Assembly: GCA_947303105.1 (NCBI GenBank)
Contig: CAMYXQ010000019.1
Coordinates: 1 to 11,962 of the forward strand
DNA from: an uncultured Caryophanales bacterium
Lineage (GTDB): Bacteria > Bacillota_I > Bacilli_A > RFN20 > CAG-826
Length of the DNA: 11,962 nucleotides
Direction of reading: 5' to 3'
Translations under genes and position numbers: made by a program
Notes under the pieces: model-generated
What the model was told of the DNA's origin: nothing
What the model saw: the letters and a program-made list of their open reading frames with translations, nothing else
The model's database searches: none
Shown: piece after piece, positions 6,642 to 11,962 of the stretch
Layout of the letters: every line of letters begins with the position of its first letter
Numbering within the stretch: the first letter of the stretch is position 1

Positions 6642-7250
6642 TTATTTCCCAATCACCAATGTTTCGGGGTGAGAGAATTCGAACTTGATATCCTTTTTCG
6701 GATTGACCAAAAGATTCAAATACCCAGGTTCTTTGATTCCAAGTTTGGTGTCGAATACCAACTGACGATAATGGGTGAAACCGCACTTTTCCTGAACCCG
6801 CATAGAACGATGGTTTTTGAAAAAATGCCCACAGAGCAGGAAATCGAAATCCAAGGTATTGAAACAGTAATTGATGACCGCTTTGACGGCTTCGGTCATC
6901 AATCCCTTCCCCCAATACGCCGCGGATAAGACATAACCGATTTCCCTTCCTCGATAATCAAAGAATTCCGACAACTGCTCTTCGTTTCCGTATTTCTCCA
7001 AACCGAGAGAACCAATGACTTTGTTGGTTTCTTTGTCCACCAAAGCGAACGTTTTTTTATTTGCGATAAAACCATTCAAGATGCCCAGGGATTCTTCTTT
7101 GTTTTTGTGATGGGGCCAGCCAGCGGCTTCGCCCGTTCCGGGCACCGAACAATACTCAAAGAAATCATCCAGGTCGCTGAGCTGCCATTCTCTTAGGATG
7201 AGTCTTTCGGTTTCTAACCGGACGCCGGTGATATCAACTAGAGCGTTCAT
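6642..7250 (-). CDS. GNAT-family N-acetyltransferase (RimJ/RimL-like)
   Basis: This 202-residue protein should transfer acetyl from acetyl-CoA to an amine. It has the RimL-type opening LETERLILREW (12-22), the central strand FALVDKETNKVIGSLGL (68-84), the acetyl-CoA loop YWGKGLMTEA (112-121) after IGYVL, and the late NHRSMRVQEKCGF segment (146-158) typical of the fold. RimJ/RimL themselves modify ribosomal protein N-termini, but this branch is broad and the substrate cannot be named. The ATG at 7250 lies 11 residues before the conserved start of the fold. It has no Shine-Dalgarno and sits 6 nt after a -10. The gene looks more AT-rich than its neighbours and uses AGA, TTA and CTA codons more freely, which may reflect transfer. 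It forms a single-gene unit. Confidence 0.9.
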   Translation of the reverse strand: MNALVDITGVRLETERLILREWQLSDLDDFFEYCSVPGTGEAAGWPHHKNKEESLGILNGFIANKKTFALVDKETNKVIGSLGLEKYGNEEQLSEFFDYRGREIGYVLSAAYWGKGLMTEAVKAVINYCFNTLDFDFLLCGHFFKNHRSMRVQEKCGFTHYRQLVFDTKLGIKEPGYLNLLVNPKKDIKFEFSHPETLVIGK

Positions 7251-7262
7251 AATGAAATTATG
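7248..7262. promoter_or_regulatory. 15-bp inverted repeat over -10 and start codon (candidate operator)
   Basis: Arms CATAAT and ATTATG (6 bp) flank a three-base centre GAA. One arm is the -10 and the other includes the ATG. The geometry resembles the repeat at the nucleotidase promoter. The arms are short and AT-rich, so chance is possible. Confidence 0.3.
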
Positions 7263-7287
7263 CTATCGCGTTTCTTCAATCATTCAA
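7257..7287 (-). promoter_or_regulatory. Promoter of the acetyltransferase gene
   Basis: On the minus strand, CATAAT (7257-7262) is a one-mismatch -10. TTGAAT (7282-7287) is a possible -35 with a long 19-bp spacer that begins in the T-tract of the rpsR terminator. The predicted start of transcription is at the ATG. Confidence 0.45.
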
Positions 7288-7314
7288 CAAAAAGCCGCCC
7301 CGAAGGACGGCTTT
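7286..7314 (-). terminator. Rho-independent terminator of the rpsF-ssb-rpsR operon
   Basis: On the minus strand, AAAGCCGTCC, tetraloop TTCG and GGGCGGCTTT form a 10-bp stem (one G-U pair) followed by TTGTT. It lies about 16 bp after the rpsR stop. Confidence 0.9.
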
Positions 7315-7330
7315 CGTTTACGAACACTGA

Positions 7331-7531
7331 TTAGTCGCGATTGCCAGGTTCCGGCAAGAGACCCATGAAGCGGGCGTTCTTAATCGCGCGAGCAAGTTCG
7401 CGCTGGTACTTGGCCGAGGTTCCGGTCGAGCTGCGCGAAGCGATCTTTCCGTCCGGATTGATGAATCTCTGTAAGAGCTCAACATCCTTATAATAGACGT
7501 ACTTGATATGGTTCATTTTCTTGTATCCCAT
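7331..7531 (-). CDS. rpsR: 30S ribosomal protein S18
   Basis: This 66-residue protein contains the S18 core YKDVELLQRFINPDGKI, followed by a TGTSAKYQRELARAIKNARFMGLLP segment close to the family pattern. S18 binds the 30S platform together with S6. No cysteines are present, so this is the form without a zinc site. It is a little shorter than the usual 70-80 residues at the N-terminus. The ATG at 7531 has AAGGAAA about 11 nt upstream; a second ATG five codons in is a possible alternative. It is the last gene of the rpsF-ssb-rpsR operon, 29 bp after ssb. Confidence 0.97.
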   Translation of the reverse strand: MGYKKMNHIKYVYYKDVELLQRFINPDGKIASRSSTGTSAKYQRELARAIKNARFMGLLPEPGNRD

Positions 7532-7560
7532 GATTTTCCAATTTCCTTTCTATCTTTGCG

Positions 7561-7995
7561 TTAGAACGGCAAATCGTCCTCAATGATGTCGATCGAGTCG
7601 GCGCTGGCCGGGGCATCCGCTTCAAAAGCGGGCTGGGCATCCGGGACAAAGCCCTCCGCCGCATTGGCAGCGCTCTTGGGTTCCAGGAACTCAACGCCGT
7701 CGGCGCTGATTTCATACGCGGTGACCTGCACGCCGTCGCGGTTGGTGTACTTCCGCGAGGTGAGGCGGCCATAGACCGCGATGAGGGATCCCTTTCTGGT
7801 GAATTTGGCGACGCTTTCCGCAGTAGTGCGGAAGGCAGAGCAGGACATAAAGACCGTGTTCTTTTCGCCGTTGGGTCCGCGACCGAAGCTGTCATCGCAC
7901 GCGATCGTGAAGGAAACGACCGAGATGCCAGAAGCGGTTCTGCGAAGTTCGGGGTCTCTGGTGAGACGACCCGCCATTACGATTCGATTAAGCAT
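7561..7995 (-). CDS. ssb: Single-stranded DNA-binding protein
   Basis: This 144-residue protein has a complete SSB layout. The OB-fold covers about 1-105 (MLNRIVMAGRLTRDPELR start, AVYGRLTSRKYTNRDG strand-turn). A short acidic and Ala-rich tail follows, ending in the tip DDLPF (140-144) that recruits replication and repair partners. It coats single-stranded DNA as a tetramer. GGAGGT lies 8 nt before the ATG, fixing the start. The intrinsically disordered tail is only about 35 residues. The position between rpsF and rpsR is the usual one in Bacillota, and the gene is 26 bp after rpsF. Confidence 0.97.
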   Translation of the reverse strand: MLNRIVMAGRLTRDPELRRTASGISVVSFTIACDDSFGRGPNGEKNTVFMSCSAFRTTAESVAKFTRKGSLIAVYGRLTSRKYTNRDGVQVTAYEISADGVEFLEPKSAANAAEGFVPDAQPAFEADAPASADSIDIIEDDLPF

Positions 7996-8021
7996 TTTTG
8001 TGACCTCCGTTCAATGTGGGT

Positions 8022-8309
8022 TTAGTCTTGATCGACAGTGATCAAATAACGGATGACGTTGGCGTTGAATCTCGTCTGACGATTGAATTCATCAAGAGCC
8101 GGCTGATCGGCGCTCACCTTGAGGATGACGTAGTAGCCTTTCTTTTGATCCTTGATCGTGTAAGCGAAATCACGGATGCCCCATTCTTTCGTTTCGGTGA
8201 CCTTGCCCTTCAAAGATTCGAGAATCCCTTGGAGCTTGCTCATCTCCTCCTTGCGGGCGGCCTCTTCGAGGTCGGCGCGGAGGATGTACATAATCTCGTA
8301 CTTCTTCAT
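8022..8309 (-). CDS. rpsF: 30S ribosomal protein S6
   Basis: This 95-residue protein matches S6 over its full length: the MKKYEIMYILRADLEE start, the WGIRDFAYTIKDQKKGYYVILKV central strand pair and the NVIRYLITV end. S6 pairs with S18 on the small-subunit platform. AGGAGG lies about 10 nt before the ATG at 8309. It is the first gene of its operon, with a clear promoter about 100 bp upstream and a structured leader between. Confidence 0.97.
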   Translation of the reverse strand: MKKYEIMYILRADLEEAARKEEMSKLQGILESLKGKVTETKEWGIRDFAYTIKDQKKGYYVILKVSADQPALDEFNRQTRFNANVIRYLITVDQD

Positions 8310-8333
8310 TCGTATTGCACCTCCTAATTTTGG

Positions 8334-8398
8334 ACTCAGGATCGCATCTATCGTGCGACCATAAGAGTGTGACTTTTGCCTTTTTCCTTCGAAAAGGC
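8334..8398 (-). promoter_or_regulatory. Structured 5' leader of the rpsF operon
   Basis: Two hairpins can form in the mRNA. Hairpin 1 (8378-8398) pairs GCCTTTT with AAAAGGC right at the predicted 5' end. Hairpin 2 (8334-8368) pairs GGTCGCA with TGCGATC around a seven-base loop, extended after an internal loop by ACTC with GAGT. It ends before the AGGAGG. rpsF leaders in many bacteria bind the S6-S18 complex for feedback control, so this is a candidate. I do not see the CCG bulge I would expect for that motif. Confidence 0.4.
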
Positions 8399-8399
8399 G

Positions 8400-8418
8400 G
8401 TAATAATTGTATTATTAC
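8400..8418. promoter_or_regulatory. 19-bp inverted repeat centred on the rpsF -10 (candidate operator)
   Basis: Minus-strand arms GTAATAAT and ATTATTAC (8 bp, perfect) flank the centre ACA. The repeat covers the -10 and ends at the predicted start point, so it acts, if at all, as DNA rather than RNA. Confidence 0.4.
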
Positions 8419-8434
8419 GAAGTCCTTTCGGCAA
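8406..8434 (-). promoter_or_regulatory. Promoter of the rpsF-ssb-rpsR operon
   Basis: On the minus strand, -35 TTGCCG (8429-8434), a 17-bp spacer and -10 TACAAT (8406-8411). The predicted start near 8399 gives a leader of about 90 nt. Confidence 0.75.
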
Positions 8435-8510
8435 CCGAATATTTCATCGATCACGCTAAACCGGAAATTTTCTTTCCACCAATGAATACTCAAGATTCGC
8501 GAAATTTTAC

Positions 8511-8539
8511 AAAAAATCCTGACCGAAGCCAGGAATTTT
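8511..8539 (-). terminator. Rho-independent terminator after lysS
   Basis: On the minus strand, TCCTGGC, a TTCG tetraloop and GTCAGGA form a 7-bp stem (one G-U pair) followed by six T. Flanking AAAA/TTTT can extend the stem past one mismatch. It lies just after the lysS stop. The rest of the gap to rpsF holds the rpsF promoter and leader; I see nothing clear in 8435-8510. Confidence 0.85.
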
Positions 8540-8543
8540 CGTT

Positions 8544-10028
8544 TTAGTTTTCCGCTTTCATCGTCGGGAAGATGAGCACTTCGCGGATGGTGTCTTCTTC
8601 GCAAAGAAGCATACAAAGTCGATCAATTCCGACCCCGATGCCACCGGCGGGAGGCATCCCGTAGTTCAAGGCATCCAAGAAGGAATAGTCGATTTCGTTG
8701 GCTTCATCGTCACCGCGGTCGCGGGCGGCCATCTGGGCGAGGAAACGTTCTTTCTGATCGAACGGATTGTTGAGTTCGCTATAAGCGTTGCCGAATTCGG
8801 TGCCGCCGATGAAGAGTTCGAAGCGGTCCACGAAACGCGGGTCCGCGGTCTTCTTCGTAAGCGGGGAGAGTTCGATCGGATAGGTGTGGATGAAGGTCGG
8901 CTGGATCAAGGTCGGTTCGACGAATTCATCGAAGAAGGCCTGCATGATGTAGCCGGTGCTGTTCCAGGCTTTTTCCAAAGGAACGTTATGGGCTTTCGCA
9001 AGTTCCACCGCTTTCTCGAACGGGATGTCTTCGGTGAAATCGATGCCAGTTTTCTCTTTGATCGCTTCGGCCATCGACAGATTCGCGAACGGTTTCGAGA
9101 GATCGATGTCGTTGTCATGCCAATGGACGACGTCTTTCTTGATGACTTTGGCGCAGAGGTCGTGGATGAGGTCTTCGGTCCAAGCGCGCATGTCTGACAA
9201 ATCGCCATAGGCTTGATATAACTCGATGGTCGTGAATTCCGGATTGTGGCGATTATCGATGCCTTCGTTGCGGAAGATACGACCGATCTCATAGACACGA
9301 TCGATGCCGCCGACCATGCACTTCTTCAGATTCAACTCAGTTGCGATGCGGAGATAGAAGTCGCGATCGAGCGCATTATGGTGCGTGATGAAGGGGCGCG
9401 CAGCTGCGCCGCCGGCGATTGGCGATAAGACCGGGGTTTCCACTTCGACGAAGCCGCGGCTTTCGCAGAAGTCGCGGATTTCTTTGATGATGGCGGGGCG
9501 TAGCAAAGCAACACGGCGGGATTCATCGTTGACGATGAGATCGACATAACGATGGCGGCAACGTTCTTCGAGGTCGGTCAGACCATGGAACTTTTCCGGC
9601 AACGGTTTTAAGCATTTGGAGATGTGGGTGTATTTTTCGACGCGGATGGTGAGCTCGCCGGTGCGGGTGATCATGATGGTGCCTTCCAAACCGACGATGT
9701 CGCCAAGATCGGCAAGGCGGAACACTTCGTAATCATGCTCGCCGATGACGTTCATGCCGATCCAAGCCTGGATGGAGGAACGCTCGTCTTTGATGTTGAC
9801 GAAAGAGGCCTTGCCCATGCGGCGGATGGCCATGAGACGGCCGGCGACATTGACGCGCGGCGGGTTGGCTTCGAGTTCTTCCGCGGAGGATGAACCATAC
9901 TTTTCGCGGATGTCGATGATGCGGTCTTTCCATTCGTAACGGGTGCCAAAAGGATCGACTCCGAGAGCCTCATACTTCGGGAGTTTTTCCCGTCTGGCTA
10001 ATTCTTGATCGTTAAGCTGTTCGTCCAT
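8544..10028 (-). CDS. lysS: Lysyl-tRNA synthetase, class II
   Basis: This 494-residue enzyme charges tRNA-Lys with lysine using ATP. The N-terminal anticodon-binding OB-fold spans about 57-135 (VNVAGRLMAIRRMGKASFVNIKD). The class II catalytic core has motif 1 at about 192-211 (GFVEVETPVL then GGAAARPF), motif 2 at 252-271 (FRNEGIDNRHNPEFTTIELY) and motif 3 at 463-473 (GIGVGIDRLCM). Length is normal for bacterial LysS. The ATG at 10028 has TTGGAG about 9 nt upstream, inside the end of the preceding gene, whose stop is only 2 bp away. Co-transcription and translational coupling with the four-helix protein are therefore likely. A strong terminator closes the unit. Confidence 0.97.
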   Translation of the reverse strand: MDEQLNDQELARREKLPKYEALGVDPFGTRYEWKDRIIDIREKYGSSSAEELEANPPRVNVAGRLMAIRRMGKASFVNIKDERSSIQAWIGMNVIGEHDYEVFRLADLGDIVGLEGTIMITRTGELTIRVEKYTHISKCLKPLPEKFHGLTDLEERCRHRYVDLIVNDESRRVALLRPAIIKEIRDFCESRGFVEVETPVLSPIAGGAAARPFITHHNALDRDFYLRIATELNLKKCMVGGIDRVYEIGRIFRNEGIDNRHNPEFTTIELYQAYGDLSDMRAWTEDLIHDLCAKVIKKDVVHWHDNDIDLSKPFANLSMAEAIKEKTGIDFTEDIPFEKAVELAKAHNVPLEKAWNSTGYIMQAFFDEFVEPTLIQPTFIHTYPIELSPLTKKTADPRFVDRFELFIGGTEFGNAYSELNNPFDQKERFLAQMAARDRGDDEANEIDYSFLDALNYGMPPAGGIGVGIDRLCMLLCEEDTIREVLIFPTMKAEN

Positions 10029-10030
10029 AA

Positions 10031-10600
10031 TTATTTCTCCAAATCTTCAGGTTCTGCGTTGTTTTCGGGTTTTTCAGCGGGTTCTGCGGGGGTTTCCGAT
10101 TCTGCGGCTTGCTTGGCTTTAAGGGCCTCTGATTCCGCCTGTTTTTTCTCTTCTTCCACCGCGGCGAGGATCTCCGGAAGCGGATATTTCCAGTGATAGA
10201 AAGCCTCGAAGCAGTAGACGATGGATAGGTAGCAGAGGTCGGCACCGATGATGTATTGGAAGATCGGGGCGGTTTCGTCGGCGTGCACGAGCCCAGCGGC
10301 GAAGGCATAGATGTCGAAGGCAATCAGGGCAAGACCGGCCGGTAATACCAGACACTTATCCAATAGGCACTTTTTGGCGCGGCGTTTCTTGGAGCATAAG
10401 GTCCAAATGAAGTCCGCGACGATCCAAGCGCCACCGATGAGGGTGACGTAGGAGAAGGCGATCCGTTTCCATTCTTTGATGGCGATGACGCCGACGAGGA
10501 TGAGGATGCCCAAAGTGAGGAAGACGACGGTGAAAAGCAATAGCTCACCGCTATAAACCATCTTCGCTTTTGTTAATGTGTCTCTTTTCTTCTCTGCCAT
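10031..10600 (-). CDS. Four-helix membrane protein with acidic C-terminal tail, unknown function
   Basis: I do not recognise this 189-residue protein. It has a basic N-terminus (AEKKRDTLTKAK), hydrophobic helices at about 18-39, 47-68, 84-105 and 113-134, a basic loop KKRRAKK between helices 2 and 3, and a cytoplasm-like tail (about 145-189) rich in Glu, Ala, Lys and Pro that looks disordered or weakly coiled. The frame stays open upstream to a TTG at 10630. I prefer the ATG at 10600 because it gives a normal basic start before helix 1 and the TTG has no Shine-Dalgarno; GGTAG about 10 nt before the ATG is a weak one. It lies 33 bp after an ABC exporter and 2 bp before lysS, so it is probably in their operon. 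Confidence 0.8.
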   Translation of the reverse strand: MAEKKRDTLTKAKMVYSGELLLFTVVFLTLGILILVGVIAIKEWKRIAFSYVTLIGGAWIVADFIWTLCSKKRRAKKCLLDKCLVLPAGLALIAFDIYAFAAGLVHADETAPIFQYIIGADLCYLSIVYCFEAFYHWKYPLPEILAAVEEEKKQAESEALKAKQAAESETPAEPAEKPENNAEPEDLEK

Positions 10601-10621
10601 ATGTGTAAGTCTACCAAAGCT

Positions 10622-10639
10622 TCCTAACAAAAGTTAGGA
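10622..10639 (-). other. Stem-loop spanning the ABC exporter stop codon
   Basis: Perfect 7-bp arms TCCTAAC and GTTAGGA with a TTTT loop. The exporter's TAA stop lies in the first arm. No T-tract follows, so this is not a standard terminator. It may act as an mRNA processing or stability element, or tune expression between genes. Confidence 0.45.
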
Positions 10640-11962
10640 GAAATCGCTGAATGAGCCGTGATACAGCCCGTAGTAGATTCCTTTCTTTTCCATTAATTCG
10701 TCATGGCTGCCGCGTTCGACGATCCGACCTTGGTCCAAAACCATGATGACATCGCTGTTCTGAATGGTGCTTAGACGGTGGGCGATGACAAACACCGTGC
10801 GGCCTTTCATGATCGCGTCCATGCCTTCCTGCACGAGTTTCTCGGTACGGCTGTCGATTGAGGAGGTCGCCTCGTCCAAAATCATGACCGGCGGATTGGC
10901 GACGGCCGCTCTAGCAATGGCAATCAACTGACGTTGTCCTTGCGACAAGGAAGCGCCGCCATTGGTAAGGACGGTGTCATAACCATTCGGTAATAACCGA
11001 ATGAATGTATCCGCGTTGGCGAATTTCGCCGCCCGTTCGATTTCTTCATCGGTCGCATCGAGTTTGCCGAAACGGATATTCTCGCGAACGGTTCCGGTGA
11101 ATAGTTTCGTATCCTGCAAAACCATGCCGAGCGAACGACGGAGGTCATGTTTTTTGATCTTGTTGATGTTGATGTCGTCGTAACGGATCTTGCCATCTTC
11201 GATGTCATAGAAACGGGTCAAGAGGTTGGTGATGGTCGTTTTGCCAGCGCCCGTCGCACCGACGAACGCAATCTTCTGGCCAGGCTTCGCGTAGAGGGTG
11301 ATGTCATGCAAAACGAGTTTCTCAGGGACATAACCGAAATCAACATGATCCATGGTGATTTTGCCTTTAAGCCACACATAGGTCGTCGTGTCGGTTTCTT
11401 TGTGGTGATGTTTCCAAGCCCATTTGCCAGTCGCTTCCTCGCACTCCACCGGATTGCCGTCTTCGTCTTCTTTGGCGTTCACGAGTTCGACATAACCCTC
11501 ATCTTTCTCAAGAGGCTGATCAAGGATTTCAAAGATACGGGTCGCGCCCGCCAAAGCGAGGGCGACGACATTCATCTGCTGACCGATCTGGCCGATTGGT
11601 TGCGAGAAGGCCTTGCTATAAAGCAAGAAGGAGATGATGATGCCGACCGTCATCGGGTGGAATCCCGAGAGGGAAAGGCTGTTGATTCCTTTGAGGATCT
11701 CTAACCCACCGAAGAAACCGATAAAGACATATTGGAGGTTGCCAAGCTGATTGACCGTCGGCATCAAAACGTTCGCATAACGATTGGCGCGGGTACCGCT
11801 GACGCGAAGTTCTTCGTTCAGTTTTTGGAAACCGGCGATGTTGCGTTTCTCGTAGTTGAAGACTTTGACGACTTTTTGACCATTGGTCATTTCTTCCACA
11901 TATCCGTTTGTTTTGCCCAAAGAGATCTGCTGGGAAACGAAATATTTGGAAGACATCTTCGC
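10634..11962 (-). CDS. ABC exporter, fused permease and ATPase (5' end outside window)
   Basis: This frame is open to the right edge, so the N-terminal part of the membrane domain is missing; numbering here counts from an in-frame Met at 11956. Visible parts are the end of the exporter membrane domain with helices near 72-90 and 103-115, a linker (about 155-200) bearing an acidic loop and a WAWKHHH stretch, then a complete ATPase domain. It has Walker A GATGAGKT (233-240), Q-loop Q281, signature LSQGQ (337-341), Walker B VMILDE with catalytic E362, a D-loop and switch H393. The architecture is the MdlB/multidrug type found as half-transporters, often in heterodimer pairs. All ATPase motifs look active. 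The cargo is unknown. The partner, if any, would lie beyond the right edge. Confidence 0.93.
   Translation of the reverse strand, partial: AKMSSKYFVSQQISLGKTNGYVEEMTNGQKVVKVFNYEKRNIAGFQKLNEELRVSGTRANRYANVLMPTVNQLGNLQYVFIGFFGGLEILKGINSLSLSGFHPMTVGIIISFLLYSKAFSQPIGQIGQQMNVVALALAGATRIFEILDQPLEKDEGYVELVNAKEDEDGNPVECEEATGKWAWKHHHKETDTTTYVWLKGKITMDHVDFGYVPEKLVLHDITLYAKPGQKIAFVGATGAGKTTITNLLTRFYDIEDGKIRYDDININKIKKHDLRRSLGMVLQDTKLFTGTVRENIRFGKLDATDEEIERAAKFANADTFIRLLPNGYDTVLTNGGASLSQGQRQLIAIARAAVANPPVMILDEATSSIDSRTEKLVQEGMDAIMKGRTVFVIAHRLSTIQNSDVIMVLDQGRIVERGSHDELMEKKGIYYGLYHGSFSDFS

Noticed and set aside
8496..8503. TTCGCGAA palindrome in the lysS-rpsF gap
   Set aside because: An eight-base palindrome alone, far above the rpsF promoter, is too weak to call a site.
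8310..8543. Possible riboswitch or small gene in the largest intergenic gap
   Set aside because: The gap is accounted for by the lysS terminator, rpsF promoter and its hairpin leader; the remaining 75 bp shows no convincing fold or frame with a start site.
10601..10630. TTG start for the four-helix protein
   Set aside because: It would start inside the stem-loop with no Shine-Dalgarno and add ten residues without family support; the ATG at 10600 is more natural, though not proven.

Overview
All eleven protein genes in this window lie on the minus strand, so the window reads right to left. The DNA has balanced to mildly GC-rich codon use. The start sites of the ribosomal protein, SSB and lysS genes have good AGGAGG-like Shine-Dalgarno sequences. 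The rpsF-ssb-rpsR cluster has the usual Bacillota order. The lipoprotein carries a Ser/Thr/Glu tetrapeptide linker of a kind common in gut-associated Bacilli. No gene uses in-frame TGA, so the genetic code looks standard. The best guess is an uncultured, host-associated member of the Bacilli (Erysipelotrichales / RF39-like or a relative). This placement is inference only.

Layout in transcription order: (1) 11962-8544 is an apparent operon: the C-terminal two-thirds of an ABC exporter, a 189-residue four-helix membrane protein of unknown role, and lysyl-tRNA synthetase starting 2 bp after it. It ends in a UUCG-loop terminator. (2) 8434-7286 is the rpsF-ssb-rpsR operon (S6, single-stranded DNA-binding protein, S18), with a clear promoter, a structured leader and a strong terminator. 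(3) 7287-6616 is a GNAT acetyltransferase with its own promoter and terminator. (4) 6521-4161 holds two related membrane diguanylate cyclases (seven membrane helices plus GGDEF), each with its own terminator. (5) 4143-1695 is a large lipoprotein of the 5'-nucleotidase family (lipobox, repeat linker, Ig-like domain, phosphatase, nucleotidase C-domain, OB-like domain). (6) From 1711 to the left edge is a second metallophosphoesterase, anchored by five membrane helices and cut by the window edge.

The right half is housekeeping (translation, replication, transport). The left half is a surface and signalling block: two probable c-di-GMP synthases that sense through the membrane, and two probably extracellular metallophosphoesterases. 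Genes from the acetyltransferase leftward appear to be single-gene transcription units separated by compact terminator-promoter junctions. Three of them (the acetyltransferase and both cyclases) have a -10 element 6-9 nt before the ATG and no Shine-Dalgarno, suggesting leaderless or nearly leaderless mRNAs. Several promoters carry inverted repeats over the -10 or beside it, which are candidate operators. I found no mobile element, CRISPR array, tRNA or rRNA, and no gene-free stretch longer than about 235 bp.
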